Positions 47,877 to 58,931 of a stretch of DNA of 64,000 nucleotides are shown here, piece after piece. The translations under genes were made by a program, and so were the position numbers. The stretch is from Allgaiera indica (GTDB lineage: Bacteria; Pseudomonadota; Alphaproteobacteria; Rhodobacterales; Rhodobacteraceae), in the NCBI RefSeq assembly GCF_900106675.1, contig NZ_FNOB01000013.1, positions 62,001 through 126,000 of the forward strand, in the 5' to 3' direction. Position 1 is the first letter of the stretch. Every line of letters begins with the position of its first letter. The notes under the pieces were generated by a model that did not search any database, had not been told where the DNA came from, and worked only from the letters and a program-made list of their open reading frames with translations.

Positions 47877-49370
47877 GTGACGGCCACCAGGGACGCCACT
47901 GCCCATGACGCCGCGCTGATCGACATCCGCTCGGTCGGCTTCGTGCTGGGGCTGTTGCTTGTGGCGCTGGGGCTGGCGATGCTGGCGCCGCTGACGGTCG
48001 ATCTGCTGGTCGGTGCCCGCAATTGGGAAGCCTTCTTCGAATCCGCGATGGTGACCGGCGTCACCGGCGCGATGATCGCGCTGTCGTGCCGATCGGGGTT
48101 AGAGACCGCGGGTGAATTCACCGTGCGCGAGGCGTTCCTGCTGACCACCGGGATCTGGGCCTTCATCCCGCTGTTCGGCGCCCTGCCCTTCATGGTCGGC
48201 GCGCCGCATATCAGCTTTACCAACGCCTATTTCGAGGCCGTATCCGGCATCACCACGACCGGGTCCTCGGTGATCCCGCATCTCGACAACCTGCCGCCGG
48301 GGGTGCTTTTGTGGCGCGGCATCCTGAACTGGCTGGGGGGGCTGGGGATCGCCTTCGTGGCGATGATCTTCCTGCCTGTGATGCGCGTCGGCGGGATGAA
48401 GTTCTTCCGCACCGAGGGCTTCGACACGATGGGCAAGGTGCTGCCGCGCGCCACCGACATCGCCCGGCGGCTGCTGGCCTTCTATGTGCTGCTGACGCTG
48501 GCCTGCATCAGCACCTACATGGTGTTCGGCATGACCTTGCTCGACGCCGTGGTGAACGCCTTCGCCACCGTGGCGACGGGGGGGTTTTCCACCTCGGACG
48601 CCTCGTTCGGCAAATATGCCGGCGCGGCCGAATATGCGGGGTCGTTCTTCATGATCATGTCGGCCCTGCCCTATATCCGCTTCGTGCAGATGATGGGCGG
48701 CAGCTACCGCCCGATGCTGCGCGACCCGCAGGTCCGCGCCTTCCTGCGCTGGATCGCGATCGCCGTCGGCCTGGTGGTCGTCTACCGCCTGGCGACCTCG
48801 GAAACCCCGGTCGAGACGATCGTGCGCCAGTCGCTGTTCAACATCGTGTCGATCTTCACCGGCACCGGATTTTCCTCGGCCGACGTGAATTCCTGGGGGC
48901 CGTTCCCGGTGGTGGTGGCGCTGGCGGTCGGGCTGATCGGGGGGTGTTCGTCGTCCAGTTCGGGCGCGTTCAGCGTGTTTCGCACCCAGATCCTGTTCGC
49001 CGCGATCAAGGCGCAGATCCAGAAGGTGCATTCGCCCAACCGCCTGTCGGTGGTGCGCTATGATGGCGTGGTGCTGGACGACGAGGTGATGAACCCGCTG
49101 ATCATGTATCTGACCGGCTATCTGGTGACGATCCTGGTGCTGTCGATCGGGGTCAGCCTGACCGGGGTGGACATCGAGAGCGCACTGATGGCGATCTGGA
49201 CCTCGATCGGCAATATCGGCTATGTCTTCGGCACCGCCACCCAGCCGACCGGCACGATGGTGAATTTCGACACCACCGCCAAATGGCTGATGATCATCGC
49301 CATGCTGATGGGCCGGCTGGGGATGGTCGCGGGCTATGTGCTGCTGCTGCCGCGGTTCTGGCGGGCTTAG
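47877..49370 (+). CDS. trkH: TrkH-family potassium transporter (GTG start)
   Basis: The 497-residue membrane protein has the four selectivity-filter loops of the Trk/Ktr superfamily: SGITTTGSSVIPHL, ATVATGGFSTSDASF, FTGTGFSSADVNSWG and TSIGNIGYVFGTA. It takes up potassium with TrkA. It starts at GTG, with no upstream ATG that keeps the frame open. It may partner the TrkA fragment at 1-226. Confidence 0.94.
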   Translation: MTATRDATAHDAALIDIRSVGFVLGLLLVALGLAMLAPLTVDLLVGARNWEAFFESAMVTGVTGAMIALSCRSGLETAGEFTVREAFLLTTGIWAFIPLFGALPFMVGAPHISFTNAYFEAVSGITTTGSSVIPHLDNLPPGVLLWRGILNWLGGLGIAFVAMIFLPVMRVGGMKFFRTEGFDTMGKVLPRATDIARRLLAFYVLLTLACISTYMVFGMTLLDAVVNAFATVATGGFSTSDASFGKYAGAAEYAGSFFMIMSALPYIRFVQMMGGSYRPMLRDPQVRAFLRWIAIAVGLVVVYRLATSETPVETIVRQSLFNIVSIFTGTGFSSADVNSWGPFPVVVALAVGLIGGCSSSSSGAFSVFRTQILFAAIKAQIQKVHSPNRLSVVRYDGVVLDDEVMNPLIMYLTGYLVTILVLSIGVSLTGVDIESALMAIWTSIGNIGYVFGTATQPTGTMVNFDTTAKWLMIIAMLMGRLGMVAGYVLLLPRFWRA

Positions 49371-49421
49371 GATGTGGCAAGGAAACGTCTAAGTCCCGCG
49401 TGCGAATGGTAAGCCCTAACC

Positions 49422-50207
49422 TCAACTCCCAAGTTCGAACCCATACGCCTTCATCAGATCGACTGTGGGTTCACACACATCTCTCATCTTTTCTCGCTGA
49501 ATGGGGTAAAATCTTTTGGCTACCCCTTTTTCGCAGAACGCGGGCATCATCTCAGACAGGTATCGCGCCTCGGTAATTCCGAAGTTATTCCTGTTTCTAT
49601 CAAATGCAGAGAAGACCGCATGGGCGATTAAATCCGGAATCGCAAATCCATGCTCATCCTCTTTCCGCTTCGAGGAAATAAGATCAGGGCTTATGTAAGG
49701 TATCCCATCGACAAAGTCCCCGGTCGGCCTAGATTTTACCCTTCGAACATAGTTCTTGAAGCGCCCATAGTCATGCGTCCGCTCCTCGAACACAATAGCG
49801 ACATCATCCCCAGAAATATTGGATGAGTTAAGAAATACCCCTAGCAGACTTAACAAGTAAAGCGCCGTACGATTGTAGTAATCCTGAGCCTTCCCCCCAG
49901 AAAGATTTTTGAAGCCTCCCAGTGTATGTTTATCACTGACTACCCCAAACATTGGAAACTTCAGCCCTAGGACTTCTCTCGCAAGAAACACTTTTTGCAC
50001 ATGGCTAATGTCAGTCGCGTGCAGTTTATTCTTCTTTTTAAACTTTCTCGCGACACCATCTAGCGCAAGATGGACCTCTGAGAGTGAATCGCTTGGGATA
50101 AGCACTCCTCCCATACACAAATATCGGGACGGCCCAACCTCATCCGAAATGCCGGCCTCTTGCGTGACATTGCCGCTCTCGTCGGCCAAGAAAACATAAG
50201 AAGTCAA
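49422..50207 (-). CDS. DUF3800 domain protein (TTG start, likely acquired)
   Basis: The 261-residue protein begins with YVFLADESGNVTQEAG, where the D-E-S-G acidic start is the DUF3800 hallmark (RNase H-like fold suspected), and includes IVFEERTHDYGRFKNYV and PDLIAHAVFSAFDRNRNN. Its start is TTG after AAGGGGGAG. Base composition is visibly AT-richer than all flanking genes and codon choice differs, a sign of transfer. It is alone: no transposase or restriction gene adjoins it. The function is unknown. Confidence 0.82.
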   Translation of the reverse strand: MTSYVFLADESGNVTQEAGISDEVGPSRYLCMGGVLIPSDSLSEVHLALDGVARKFKKKNKLHATDISHVQKVFLAREVLGLKFPMFGVVSDKHTLGGFKNLSGGKAQDYYNRTALYLLSLLGVFLNSSNISGDDVAIVFEERTHDYGRFKNYVRRVKSRPTGDFVDGIPYISPDLISSKRKEDEHGFAIPDLIAHAVFSAFDRNRNNFGITEARYLSEMMPAFCEKGVAKRFYPIQREKMRDVCEPTVDLMKAYGFELGS

Positions 50208-50210
50208 GAT

Positions 50211-50235
50211 CTCCCCCTTTCACCCGCAGGGGGAG
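50211..50235. repeat. Inverted repeat just upstream of DUF3800
   Basis: CTCCCCCT (50211-50218) is complementary to AGGGGGAG (50228-50235), 9-base loop. The left arm carries the gene's ribosome-binding purines (read on the minus strand), so the hairpin could hide the start site. It could alternatively be the edge of the acquired segment. Confidence 0.6.
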
Positions 50236-50270
50236 AGTTGATCAATTGAATGCAGATATCAAGTCAGCAT

Positions 50271-51926
<1,656 letters not shown>

Positions 51927-52221
51927 GCGAAACTCCTTGGGGTGCATTCGGCGGGCTGAATTTGGCGCCTGATGTAAGGGACCGCGCGACCAAGAGCAAT
52001 GCGATAGGCATCTCTGGCGCCGCCCCGGGGGCGACGCGGCCTTTGCTTTGAGGGGCCGGACCGCGTTTCCGGCGCCGAAAGCCACGCCCGGCCCCGCGGT
52101 TCGGCGCCACCCCCGGGGCCGCCCGCCCCCCGCGCCCACACCGCCGCGTGCGGCCATACGTTGACAGCCCCCCGCGCCACGGCGAAAAGGGGCCTTTTGC
52201 CGGGGTGGAAGGACAAGATCG
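51927..52221. other. Divergent region ettA/nadD
   Basis: 295 bases without a gene, GC-rich. It must carry the promoters for both directions; I see no distinct operator. Confidence 0.35.
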
Positions 52222-52821
52222 GTGCAGGGATTTCCCATGGCGAAGCCGGGCCAGGTGATCGGCATTCTGGGCGGCTCCTTCGATCCGGCCCATGCGGGGC
52301 ACGCCCATATCACCCGCGAGGCGATCCGCCGCTTCGGCCTGACCCGCGTGTGGTGGCTGGTCAGCCCCGGCAATCCGCTGAAGCGCGAAGGCCCGGCGCC
52401 CCTGGCGCGGCGCATGGCCCAGTCGCGCGAGGTGATGGACGATCCGCGCGTCGTGGTCACCGATATCGAGGCGCGCCTGGGCACCCGCCACACCGCCGCC
52501 ACGCTGCGGCGCCTGCGCGCGCTTTATCCCGGGGTGCGGTTCGTGTGGCTGATGGGCGCCGACAACCTGGCCCAGTTCCACCGCTGGCAGAACTGGCGCT
52601 GGATCATGCATAACGTGCCGATCGGGGTGATCGCGCGCCCCGGATCCGGCATCGCCGCGCGGCTTTCGCCCGCCGCCGGGCGCTATGCCATGTATCGCGT
52701 GCCGCCCTCGGCGGCGCGGCGGCTGGGGCATCTGCGCGCGCCCGCCTGGTGCTATGTCAACGTGCCCCTGATGCCGATCTCGTCCAGCGCGATCCGCGCC
52801 CGTGGCGACTGGCTCAGGTGA
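52222..52821 (+). CDS. nadD: Nicotinate-nucleotide adenylyltransferase NadD (GTG start)
   Basis: The 199-residue protein has [52 protein letters not shown] and [13 protein letters not shown]. It makes nicotinate adenine dinucleotide in NAD synthesis. GTG at 52222 lies 9 bases after AGGA; an ATG at 52237 is possible but its spacing to AGGA is long. Confidence 0.94.
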   Translation: MQGFPMAKPGQVIGILGGSFDPAHAGHAHITREAIRRFGLTRVWWLVSPGNPLKREGPAPLARRMAQSREVMDDPRVVVTDIEARLGTRHTAATLRRLRALYPGVRFVWLMGADNLAQFHRWQNWRWIMHNVPIGVIARPGSGIAARLSPAAGRYAMYRVPPSAARRLGHLRAPAWCYVNVPLMPISSSAIRARGDWLR

Positions 52822-52913
52822 TGACACTTGGCTGACCGCTCTGTGATCCGCCGCGCGCGTTTTCGCCCCGGCGCCGGCTTGCCGCGTCGCACGGGGTTGG
52901 GTTAAGTCGCGCC

Positions 52914-54440
52914 ATGACGACGCAAGATCCGATCTCTCGCCGCTGGCTGCTTGGCGCCCTTCTCGCCGGGGCGGCCACCCCTATCGCCCTTCCCGCCAAG
53001 GCCGAGGCGCCACGCCGTTCGCTGCGCCCGCATCTGCGGCCGGGCCATCCGCGCGCCGGCGGCGCGGGCCATGCCGACGTGCCCACCCCAGATGAGCTGA
53101 TCGCGCGCGCCAATCTGGGCGGCGAGGTCGGCTTCGTGCTGGCGGATGCCCATACCGGCAAGGTGCTTGACAGCCACCTGCCGGATGCGGCCATGCCGAT
53201 CGCGTCGATGACCAAGGTCTTCACCACGCTTTACGCGCTCGACCAGCTGGGGGCGGATCACCGCTTTACCACCCGCGTGGTGACCACCGGCCCGGTCCAG
53301 GGCGGCGTCGTGCAGGGCGATCTCATCCTGGTCGGCGGTGGCGACCCGACGCTTGACAGCGACGACCTGGCCGACATGGCCGCCGCGATCGCCGCAAAGG
53401 GCGTACGAGCGGTGACGGGGCGGTTCCTGTATGATGCCTCGGCGATCACGCATTTCGCCGCGATGGATCCCAGCCAGCCGCCGCAGGCGGGCTACAACCC
53501 TGGGCTTTCGGGGCTGAACCTGAACTTCAACCGCGTGCATTTCGAATGGACCCGCACCGGCAAGGGCTACCGCGTGCAGATGGATGCGCGCGGCCAGCGC
53601 ATCCAGCCGGCGGCGCCCGACATCACCATGACGGTGGTGGACCGGGACGCCCCCCTCTACACCCACAGCGCCTCGGACGGGCACGAAAGCTGGACCGTCG
53701 CGCGCCGGCTGCTCAGCCGCCATGGCAACCGATGGCTGCCGGTGCGCGACCCCGGCGCCTACGCCGCCAGCGTGTTCCACGAGATCGCCGCCGCCTACAG
53801 CATCCGCCTGCCTCAGCCCGGCCCCGCCCGCGCCCCGACCAACCCCATCACCCTGGTCAGCCACGAAAGCGACAAGCTGAGCGCGATCCTGCGGGTGATG
53901 CTGTACTATTCCACCAACCTCACGGCCGAACTGGTCGGCCTGGCGGCGACCACGAAGATAGAAGGCGCCCCGCCGGCCACGCTGGCGCAATCGGCCGCGC
54001 AGATGGGTGCCTGGATCAAGAGCCGCTACAACGTCAGCGCGCATTTCGCCGATCATTCGGGCCTTGCGCACGGCACGCGCGTGACGGCGGCGGATCTGGT
54101 CAGCGTCCTGTACCAGGCCAGCCCCGGCGGCATGCTTCGCAGCCTGCTCAAGAACATCTACCTGCTCGACGACAGGGGCCGGCTGATCAAGAACACCCCG
54201 CTTTCGGTGCAGGCCAAGACCGGCACGCTGAACTACGTCTCGGGCCTGACCGGGTATCTCTCCGGTCCCGACGGTCAGGAGCTGATCTTCGCGATCCTGA
54301 CCTCGAACATGGCCCGACGTGAGAAGGTCCTCGATTCATCGGTTGAACGTCCGCGGGGCGTGCCAAGCTGGACGCGGCACGCGCGCCAGCTTCAGCAAAA
54401 CCTGATCGAAAGCTGGGCCGTGATGTACCCGCACAACTAG
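52914..54440 (+). CDS. dacB: D-alanyl-D-alanine carboxypeptidase (DacB/PBP4 type)
   Basis: The 508-residue protein has a Tat-like signal with twin arginine (ISRRWLLGALLAGAATPIAL), the penicillin-binding SxxK motif in ASMTKVFTTLYALDQLGAD, SxN in YYSTNLTAELVG and KTG in VQAKTGTLNYVSGL. The PBP4 family trims peptidoglycan peptides or cuts cross-links in the periplasm. A twin-arginine signal in this family is unusual and worth noting. Confidence 0.9.
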   Translation: MTTQDPISRRWLLGALLAGAATPIALPAKAEAPRRSLRPHLRPGHPRAGGAGHADVPTPDELIARANLGGEVGFVLADAHTGKVLDSHLPDAAMPIASMTKVFTTLYALDQLGADHRFTTRVVTTGPVQGGVVQGDLILVGGGDPTLDSDDLADMAAAIAAKGVRAVTGRFLYDASAITHFAAMDPSQPPQAGYNPGLSGLNLNFNRVHFEWTRTGKGYRVQMDARGQRIQPAAPDITMTVVDRDAPLYTHSASDGHESWTVARRLLSRHGNRWLPVRDPGAYAASVFHEIAAAYSIRLPQPGPARAPTNPITLVSHESDKLSAILRVMLYYSTNLTAELVGLAATTKIEGAPPATLAQSAAQMGAWIKSRYNVSAHFADHSGLAHGTRVTAADLVSVLYQASPGGMLRSLLKNIYLLDDRGRLIKNTPLSVQAKTGTLNYVSGLTGYLSGPDGQELIFAILTSNMARREKVLDSSVERPRGVPSWTRHARQLQQNLIESWAVMYPHN

Positions 54441-54642
54441 GGCGTGCGCCTCCGTTTCGGCGCGCCTCTGCCACGTCACCGCGATTTTTCTTGCGATTCG
54501 AGGCGATTTATCCGATATGGGATAAGCGACGTTACTCTCTATCGACCACTGTTCTCCGTCATCGGCCACAGTCCTTCGATCTGGAACTGACTGAGCCGGG
54601 CCGCCGCACTTCCGCGGGCGGCAATGACAAGGAGATCTCACG

Positions 54643-54852
54643 ATGGCTACCGGCACCGTGAAATGGTTCAACGCCACCAAAGGCTTCGGCTTCATCCAGC
54701 CCGACGGCGGCTCCAAGGACGTTTTCGTCCACATCAGCGCCGTCGAGCGCGCCGGCCTGCGTGGCCTGGACGACGGCCAGAAGGTGACCTTCGACCTCGA
54801 GTCGGGTCGCGACGGCCGCCAGTCGGCGTCCAACCTGGCGCTGGCCGACTAA
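54643..54852 (+). CDS. Cold shock protein (CspA family)
   Basis: The 69-residue protein has the RNP1 motif KGFGFI and RNP2 DVFVHI ([20 protein letters not shown]). It is a nucleic-acid-binding OB-fold protein, likely an RNA chaperone. It has a roughly 200-base leader, which often carries cold-responsive control in this family. SD AAGGAG. A strong terminator follows. Confidence 0.95.
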   Translation: MATGTVKWFNATKGFGFIQPDGGSKDVFVHISAVERAGLRGLDDGQKVTFDLESGRDGRQSASNLALAD

Positions 54853-54874
54853 ATCCCACGGGATTTTCGGATCG

Positions 54875-54901
54875 AAAGGGGCGGGCAACCGCCCCTTTTT
54901 T
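54875..54901 (+). terminator. Rho-independent terminator after cspA
   Basis: AAAGGGGCGG (54875-54884) pairs with CCGCCCCTTT (54889-54898) around GCAA; six T residues follow from 54896. The reverse side has TTTCG, so it may also help end dusA. Confidence 0.9.
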
Positions 54902-54949
54902 CGTTCCGGCAGGCATTTCGGGCGCGACGCCCCCGGCACCGCGCCGGGC

Positions 54950-55975
54950 CTATGCGGCCGCCTGCCCGCCCACCTGCGCCAGCGCCGCGTCCAGCACGTC
55001 CAGCCCGGCGTCTGGCGCATGGGCACGTTCCGACAGCACCCGCCGCCAGCCGCGGGCCCCGGGCTGGCCATGGAACAGGCCCAGCATGTGCCGGGTGATC
55101 TGATGCAGCCTGCCGCCGGCCTGCAGATGCCGGACGATATAGGGCCGCATCGCCTCGACCGCGTCGTGCCGCGAAATCCGGCGATCGTCGCCCCAGATCC
55201 GCCGGTCGGCCTCGATCAGCACGCCGCCCGGATCGTGATAGGCCGCGCGGCCCAGCATCACCCCGTCTAGCCCCTGCGCCTGAAAGCCCTGCACCTGATC
55301 AAGGCTGGTGATGCCGCCGTTGATCGACAGATCCAGCTGTGGAAATTCGCGCTTCATCCGGACCACCAGCGGATAGTCGAGCGGCGGGATATCGCGGTTC
55401 TCCTTCGGGCTGAGGCCCTGCAGCCAGGCCTTGCGCGCATGGATCGTGAAGCGGCGGACCCCGGCGGCCGAGACCTTTTCCAGAAAGTCCGGCAGTACCT
55501 CTTCGGGGATCTGGTCGTCCACACCGATGCGGCATTTCACGGTCACCTCCACCGGGCTTTCGGAGATCATCGCGGCGGCGCAATCGGCGACCAGTTCGGG
55601 GCGTTGCATCAGCACCGCGCCGAAACAGCCCGACTGCACCCGGTCGGACGGGCAGCCGACATTGAGGTTGATCTCGTCATATCCGAAGCCGGCGGCGATC
55701 CGGGTCGCTTCCGCCAGTTCCTTCGGGTCGGAGCCCCCCAATTGCAGGGCAACAGGGTGTTCGCTTTCGTCATGCCCCAAGAGCCGCGCGCGGTCGCCAT
55801 GGATTACGGCCGGGGCGGTGACCATCTCTGTATAAAGCAGCGCTCGCCGAGACAGGACCCGGTGAAAGACGCGGCAATGCCGATCGGTCCAATCCATCAT
55901 GGGTGCAACGCTGAGGCGCGCGGCGTCGTGAACCGTTAAAATCCCTTGCTTTCCGGGCTTTTCCGATTCGAACAT
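54950..55975 (-). CDS. dusA: tRNA-dihydrouridine(20/20a) synthase DusA
   Basis: The 341-residue FMN enzyme has SVAPMMDWTDRHCRVFHR, YTEMVTAPAVIHG, LNVGCPSDRVQSGCFGAVLM (catalytic cysteine), HARKAWLQGLSPKENRDIPP and SINGGITS. It modifies uridines in the D-loop of tRNA. The start at 55975 follows GGAAAG; the in-frame upstream part of 36 residues overlaps AT-rich promoter sequence with inverted repeats. Confidence 0.95.
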   Translation of the reverse strand: MFESEKPGKQGILTVHDAARLSVAPMMDWTDRHCRVFHRVLSRRALLYTEMVTAPAVIHGDRARLLGHDESEHPVALQLGGSDPKELAEATRIAAGFGYDEINLNVGCPSDRVQSGCFGAVLMQRPELVADCAAAMISESPVEVTVKCRIGVDDQIPEEVLPDFLEKVSAAGVRRFTIHARKAWLQGLSPKENRDIPPLDYPLVVRMKREFPQLDLSINGGITSLDQVQGFQAQGLDGVMLGRAAYHDPGGVLIEADRRIWGDDRRISRHDAVEAMRPYIVRHLQAGGRLHQITRHMLGLFHGQPGARGWRRVLSERAHAPDAGLDVLDAALAQVGGQAAA

Positions 55976-56023
55976 CTTTCCGTTTTTCCCGATTTGGCCC
56001 CATTCGGCGCGATCTCGACCGAA

Positions 56024-56064
56024 AGTGCTACACGATGTAGCACTCAAGCCGGTCGTGTAGCACT
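56024..56064. promoter_or_regulatory. Triple TGTAGCACT site upstream of dusA
   Basis: AGTGCTACA-CGA-TGTAGCACT forms a perfect palindrome at 56024-56044, and a third TGTAGCACT follows at 56056-56064, so the two direct copies are 20 bases apart. It lies 49 bases before the dusA start, reading leftward. This looks like an operator; the regulator is unknown. Confidence 0.5.
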
Positions 56065-56384
56065 CCCAGCGCAGGCGCGCCAAGGCCAGCGACAGGTTTT
56101 CTGGTTTGATCGCCCTGCAAAGGCGCAGGGGCTTCGGAGTAGATTTGCATCTGGATCGACGATCTATACTCGCGTTAGCTCAGCCGTCCGTATCTGTGAC
56201 GACGGCAGTGCCGAACTCCTTTGATGGTGACGGTTCGATTTATGTTCCATCGCACGAACGCCACTGGCATCGAAGTGTCGCACCGCGCCCCCAGAAAATA
56301 TTGCAATTTTCGATGGCTACGAGATATTCATCAAATTTTCGCTGTGGCAAGGTCCGCAGAATATCGGTCCTCAGAGGCCACTTC

Positions 56385-57344
56385 GGCGTTGTTGCAGAAG
56401 TCGTCGTGGAGACGAGCCTCCCCCTTCCCCCAGTAGCCTTAGGTGACGCGCCCGATCTCGGCTTGGCCGAGGGAGTTGAGGCGGTTCATTAGGACGATAC
56501 GGATGTGAATTTCGGCGGTCTGGCGGTCCGGGTCTCGTGAGGCAATCCTCTCTCCGAAGGACTTGAGGCCGAGCCGGTGAACGCCACCGGTTCGAGAGAA
56601 CCGGCGAGGGCATCTTCGCCTAGATCCGACTTCGGACATGATAACCCGACCAGTTTATCAAGATCGCGCGCCCAAGAAGTCTGGTGGCGCGCGGGGCGTC
56701 ATTGCGCACCCTCGCGGCAGGGCAGTCCTCTTTCCAGAAGCGCCCGTTCTTGCGAATGGGGATGATCGCCGTGCCGCCCCGTGCAAGGATCGCGGCACGG
56801 CAGCGGCGGGCGTCGAAGGCGCCATCGCCAGTCACGGTGCCGATCTCCTGCTCCGGCGGGATCTGGTCCAGGAGGTCCGGCAGGACGGGGCTGTCGCCCT
56901 CGCGGCTTGACGTGAACTCCACGGCCAGGTGTCGCCGGAGCCTGTGTCCATCGCTAAATGGACCTTGCGGTATTAGCGTCTGCGATGCGTGCCGTGCTTG
57001 CGGGCCAGCCATTCGCCATCCCCAGGAACTTGATCCCCGTGCTGTCGACCAACGGGTTGAGGGGACCTGGCCGCGCGGCGCGAGACCTCGACAGTGATGG
57101 TCTTTTGCCTGCGGCTCAGGGTGGAGAAGTCGGGGACCGGCCAATCCAGCCCCGCCGTCTGCAGGATGCTGGACACCATCCCTCCTCGCCATGGTCACTC
57201 GGACCAATGGCGCGGCATTGGCTCACTATAGGATTTCCAGCTCGTCGAGCGATAGCGGGCAGGGTCAGGCTTGCTCATGCCCGCCCTCTTAACCTACCGG
57301 ATTCGCGGTGTGAATCATTCAATGCCGACTTCTGCAACATTGCC
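56385..57344 (-). mobile_element. Degenerate IS5-family insertion sequence
   Basis: The ends form inverted repeats sharing TGTTGCAGAAGTCG: GGCGTTGTTGCAGAAGTCG at 56385 and GGCAATGTTGCAGAAGTCG read in reverse from 57344. A decayed transposase lies inside on the minus strand. No target-site duplication is obvious (left flank CTTC, right flank AATT). Confidence 0.75.
56439..57278 (-). pseudogene. Decayed IS5-family transposase
   Basis: The reading begins MSKPDPARYRSTSWKSY at 57278, then breaks. Later pieces in other frames read AGLDWPVPDFSTLSRRQKT, EFTSSREGDSPVLPDLLDQI, IIPIRKNGRFWKEDCPAAR and the end KSFGERIASRDPDRQTAEIH. At least two frameshifts and an internal loss of about 60 residues are visible, so it cannot make a working transposase. 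Confidence 0.85.
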
Positions 57345-58118
57345 AATTTGATGCCGAACAAGACGGATCGGCATGGGACCCCAGGTCTCGCCCAGATTGT
57401 GCGCGGTGGCTGGTTCAAGGCCGTGCAGATCAAGAGCCACGACGCCTACGTCAACCGATCCATGCTCACGGCGCGCGAAGCGCTGGTGGGCATGCGCGTG
57501 CGGCTGGAGAACGAGATCCGCGGGCTCCTGAAGACGCTTGGCGCGATGTTCGGCAAGCGCGTCGGCGGGTTCAAGCGTCGCGCGGAGGAAATCCTCGACA
57601 AGGAACTGTCGGTTGCTCCCGAACTTGTTCCGGTCTTCGCGGCCCTGATGCAGGCAAGGCGAGATATCCTCGCCCAGATCGCGGTCCTCGACAGCCGGAT
57701 CCGGGCAGTTGCCAAATACCACAAGACGGTCCGCCTGCTGATGACAGCGCCCGGCGTCGGGGCCATCACGGCCATGGCGGTGGTCGCCGCATTCGATGAC
57801 GCCTCCCGCTTCCGACGGTCATCCAGCACGGGCACTTACCTCGGGTTGACACCAAGACGATACGAGTCCGGAGAGATCAGCCGCAACGGTCGAGTTTCCA
57901 AACGGGGCGACACATTCACGCGAAAATGCCTCTACGAGGCGGCCAATGCAATCTATTGCCGCGCCATCGGCGGCGACACTCTGCGCAACTGGGCCAGAGC
58001 CATTTCCGAGCGAACCGGCCCGCGCAAGGCCAAGGTCGCTCTGGCGAGAAAGCTCGCGGTGGTCCTGCATGCCATGTGGTCCAGAAACACTCCCTACCAT
58101 GAGGCGGCGATGGCATAA
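57345..58118 (+). pseudogene. 5'-truncated IS110-family transposase
   Basis: About 257 residues of an IS110 transposase: NLMPNKTDRHGTPGLAQIVR, then HDAYVNRSMLTAREALVGMR, MTAPGVGAITAMAVVAAFDD (transposase 20 domain) and RRYESGEISRNGRVSKRGD with the active-site serine region. The N-terminal DEDD part (about 85-100 residues) is missing, and the usual KTDxNDARG has become KTDRHGTPG, losing an aspartate. The frame begins exactly at the IS5 right end, so IS5 insertion or deletion removed the front. An ATG at 57351 could still start a product. Confidence 0.85.
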
Positions 58119-58642
58119 CTTCGACAATCCGTACACGCCACCCCGTCGCGTGAGGAAATGCGTCCAGCCGGGACGCGCGGCGAGGAAGAGATCGTTCCCA
58201 AACTCGCGGCACAGACCGCGCGCACCATTTCGATCCTTCCAACCCTGAACGCAAACATGCGGCGCCCAAGCGGCGACCGCGAAGAGAATCCCAGAGCCCG
58301 GCACGCAGGACCGAACGCAGACGGATTAGCGGTTGACCAAGGCGATTAGAGAATGTTCAGGGACAGCCTCGGCCGCAGCCGGCGGCCCCCGGCAAGATGC
58401 GGCGGCACCGGGGGCCCGGCGATCTCCGGCCCCGCCACCACGGCCGCGGTTCACACGATGCGCCACCGCCGGCGCGCTTCGGTTCGGGGCCGTGGTTGCG
58501 TCTGGCAAGCCAGGCCGTCGCGCGACATCCTGGCGATCTGTGCGGCTTTCGCGCAATCCGGCGGGTCGGAAGAAAGACACGGAATTCGGGGCTTGCGTCC
58601 GCGTCCCGGTGCGGCTAAATCCCCTGCGTCGACTAGGCAAGC
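58119..58642. other. Intergenic remnant between IS110 and the tRNA gene
   Basis: 524 bases with no supported gene, probably including the end of the IS110 element. All longer frames are overlapping shadows in different frames. Confidence 0.4.
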
Positions 58643-58732
58643 GGAGAGGTGCCGGAGCGGTCGAACGGGGCGGTCTCGAAAACCGTTGTGGGTTTGCGCC
58701 CACCCAGGGTTCGAATCCCTGTCTCTCCGCCA
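58643..58732 (+). tRNA. tRNA-Ser (anticodon CGA)
   Basis: 90 bases with encoded CCA. The acceptor pairs GGAGAGG with TCTCTCC, the anticodon stem GCGGT/ACCGT surrounds CTCGAAA (CGA at 58677-58679), and a long variable arm and the TTCGAATCC T-loop follow. It reads UCG codons. Its 3' end borders an accessory element, the usual position for an attachment site. Confidence 0.97.
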
Positions 58733-58786
58733 GCTTGCCCTTTTAAGTATCTGTAAATCAAAATGAATTTCAGAACTTAAAAAACC

Positions 58787-58809
58787 ATATCCCCCACAAT
58801 ATCCCCCAC
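58787..58809. repeat. Direct repeat ATATCCCCCAC next to the tRNA
   Basis: ATATCCCCCAC at 58787-58797 and again at 58799-58809, 12 bases apart, 55 bases past the tRNA. The position suits recombinase arm-type binding sites, but this is only a suggestion. Confidence 0.5.
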
Positions 58810-58931
58810 TCCGACACCGAACGCGACGGAATTTGGGGGAAACAGCATGAAGTGATGCCGCTTTTGTGTTTCCTCAGAGCACGAAATAGGGAAGTGTGCT
58901 TTGATGATCAGAGAAACCAGCGGAGGCCGCC

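Noticed and set aside
56000-56384. N-terminal half of the IS110 transposase left of the IS5 remnant
   Set aside because: I looked for the DEDD domain start in both directions and saw none; frames there are short and unlike IS110.
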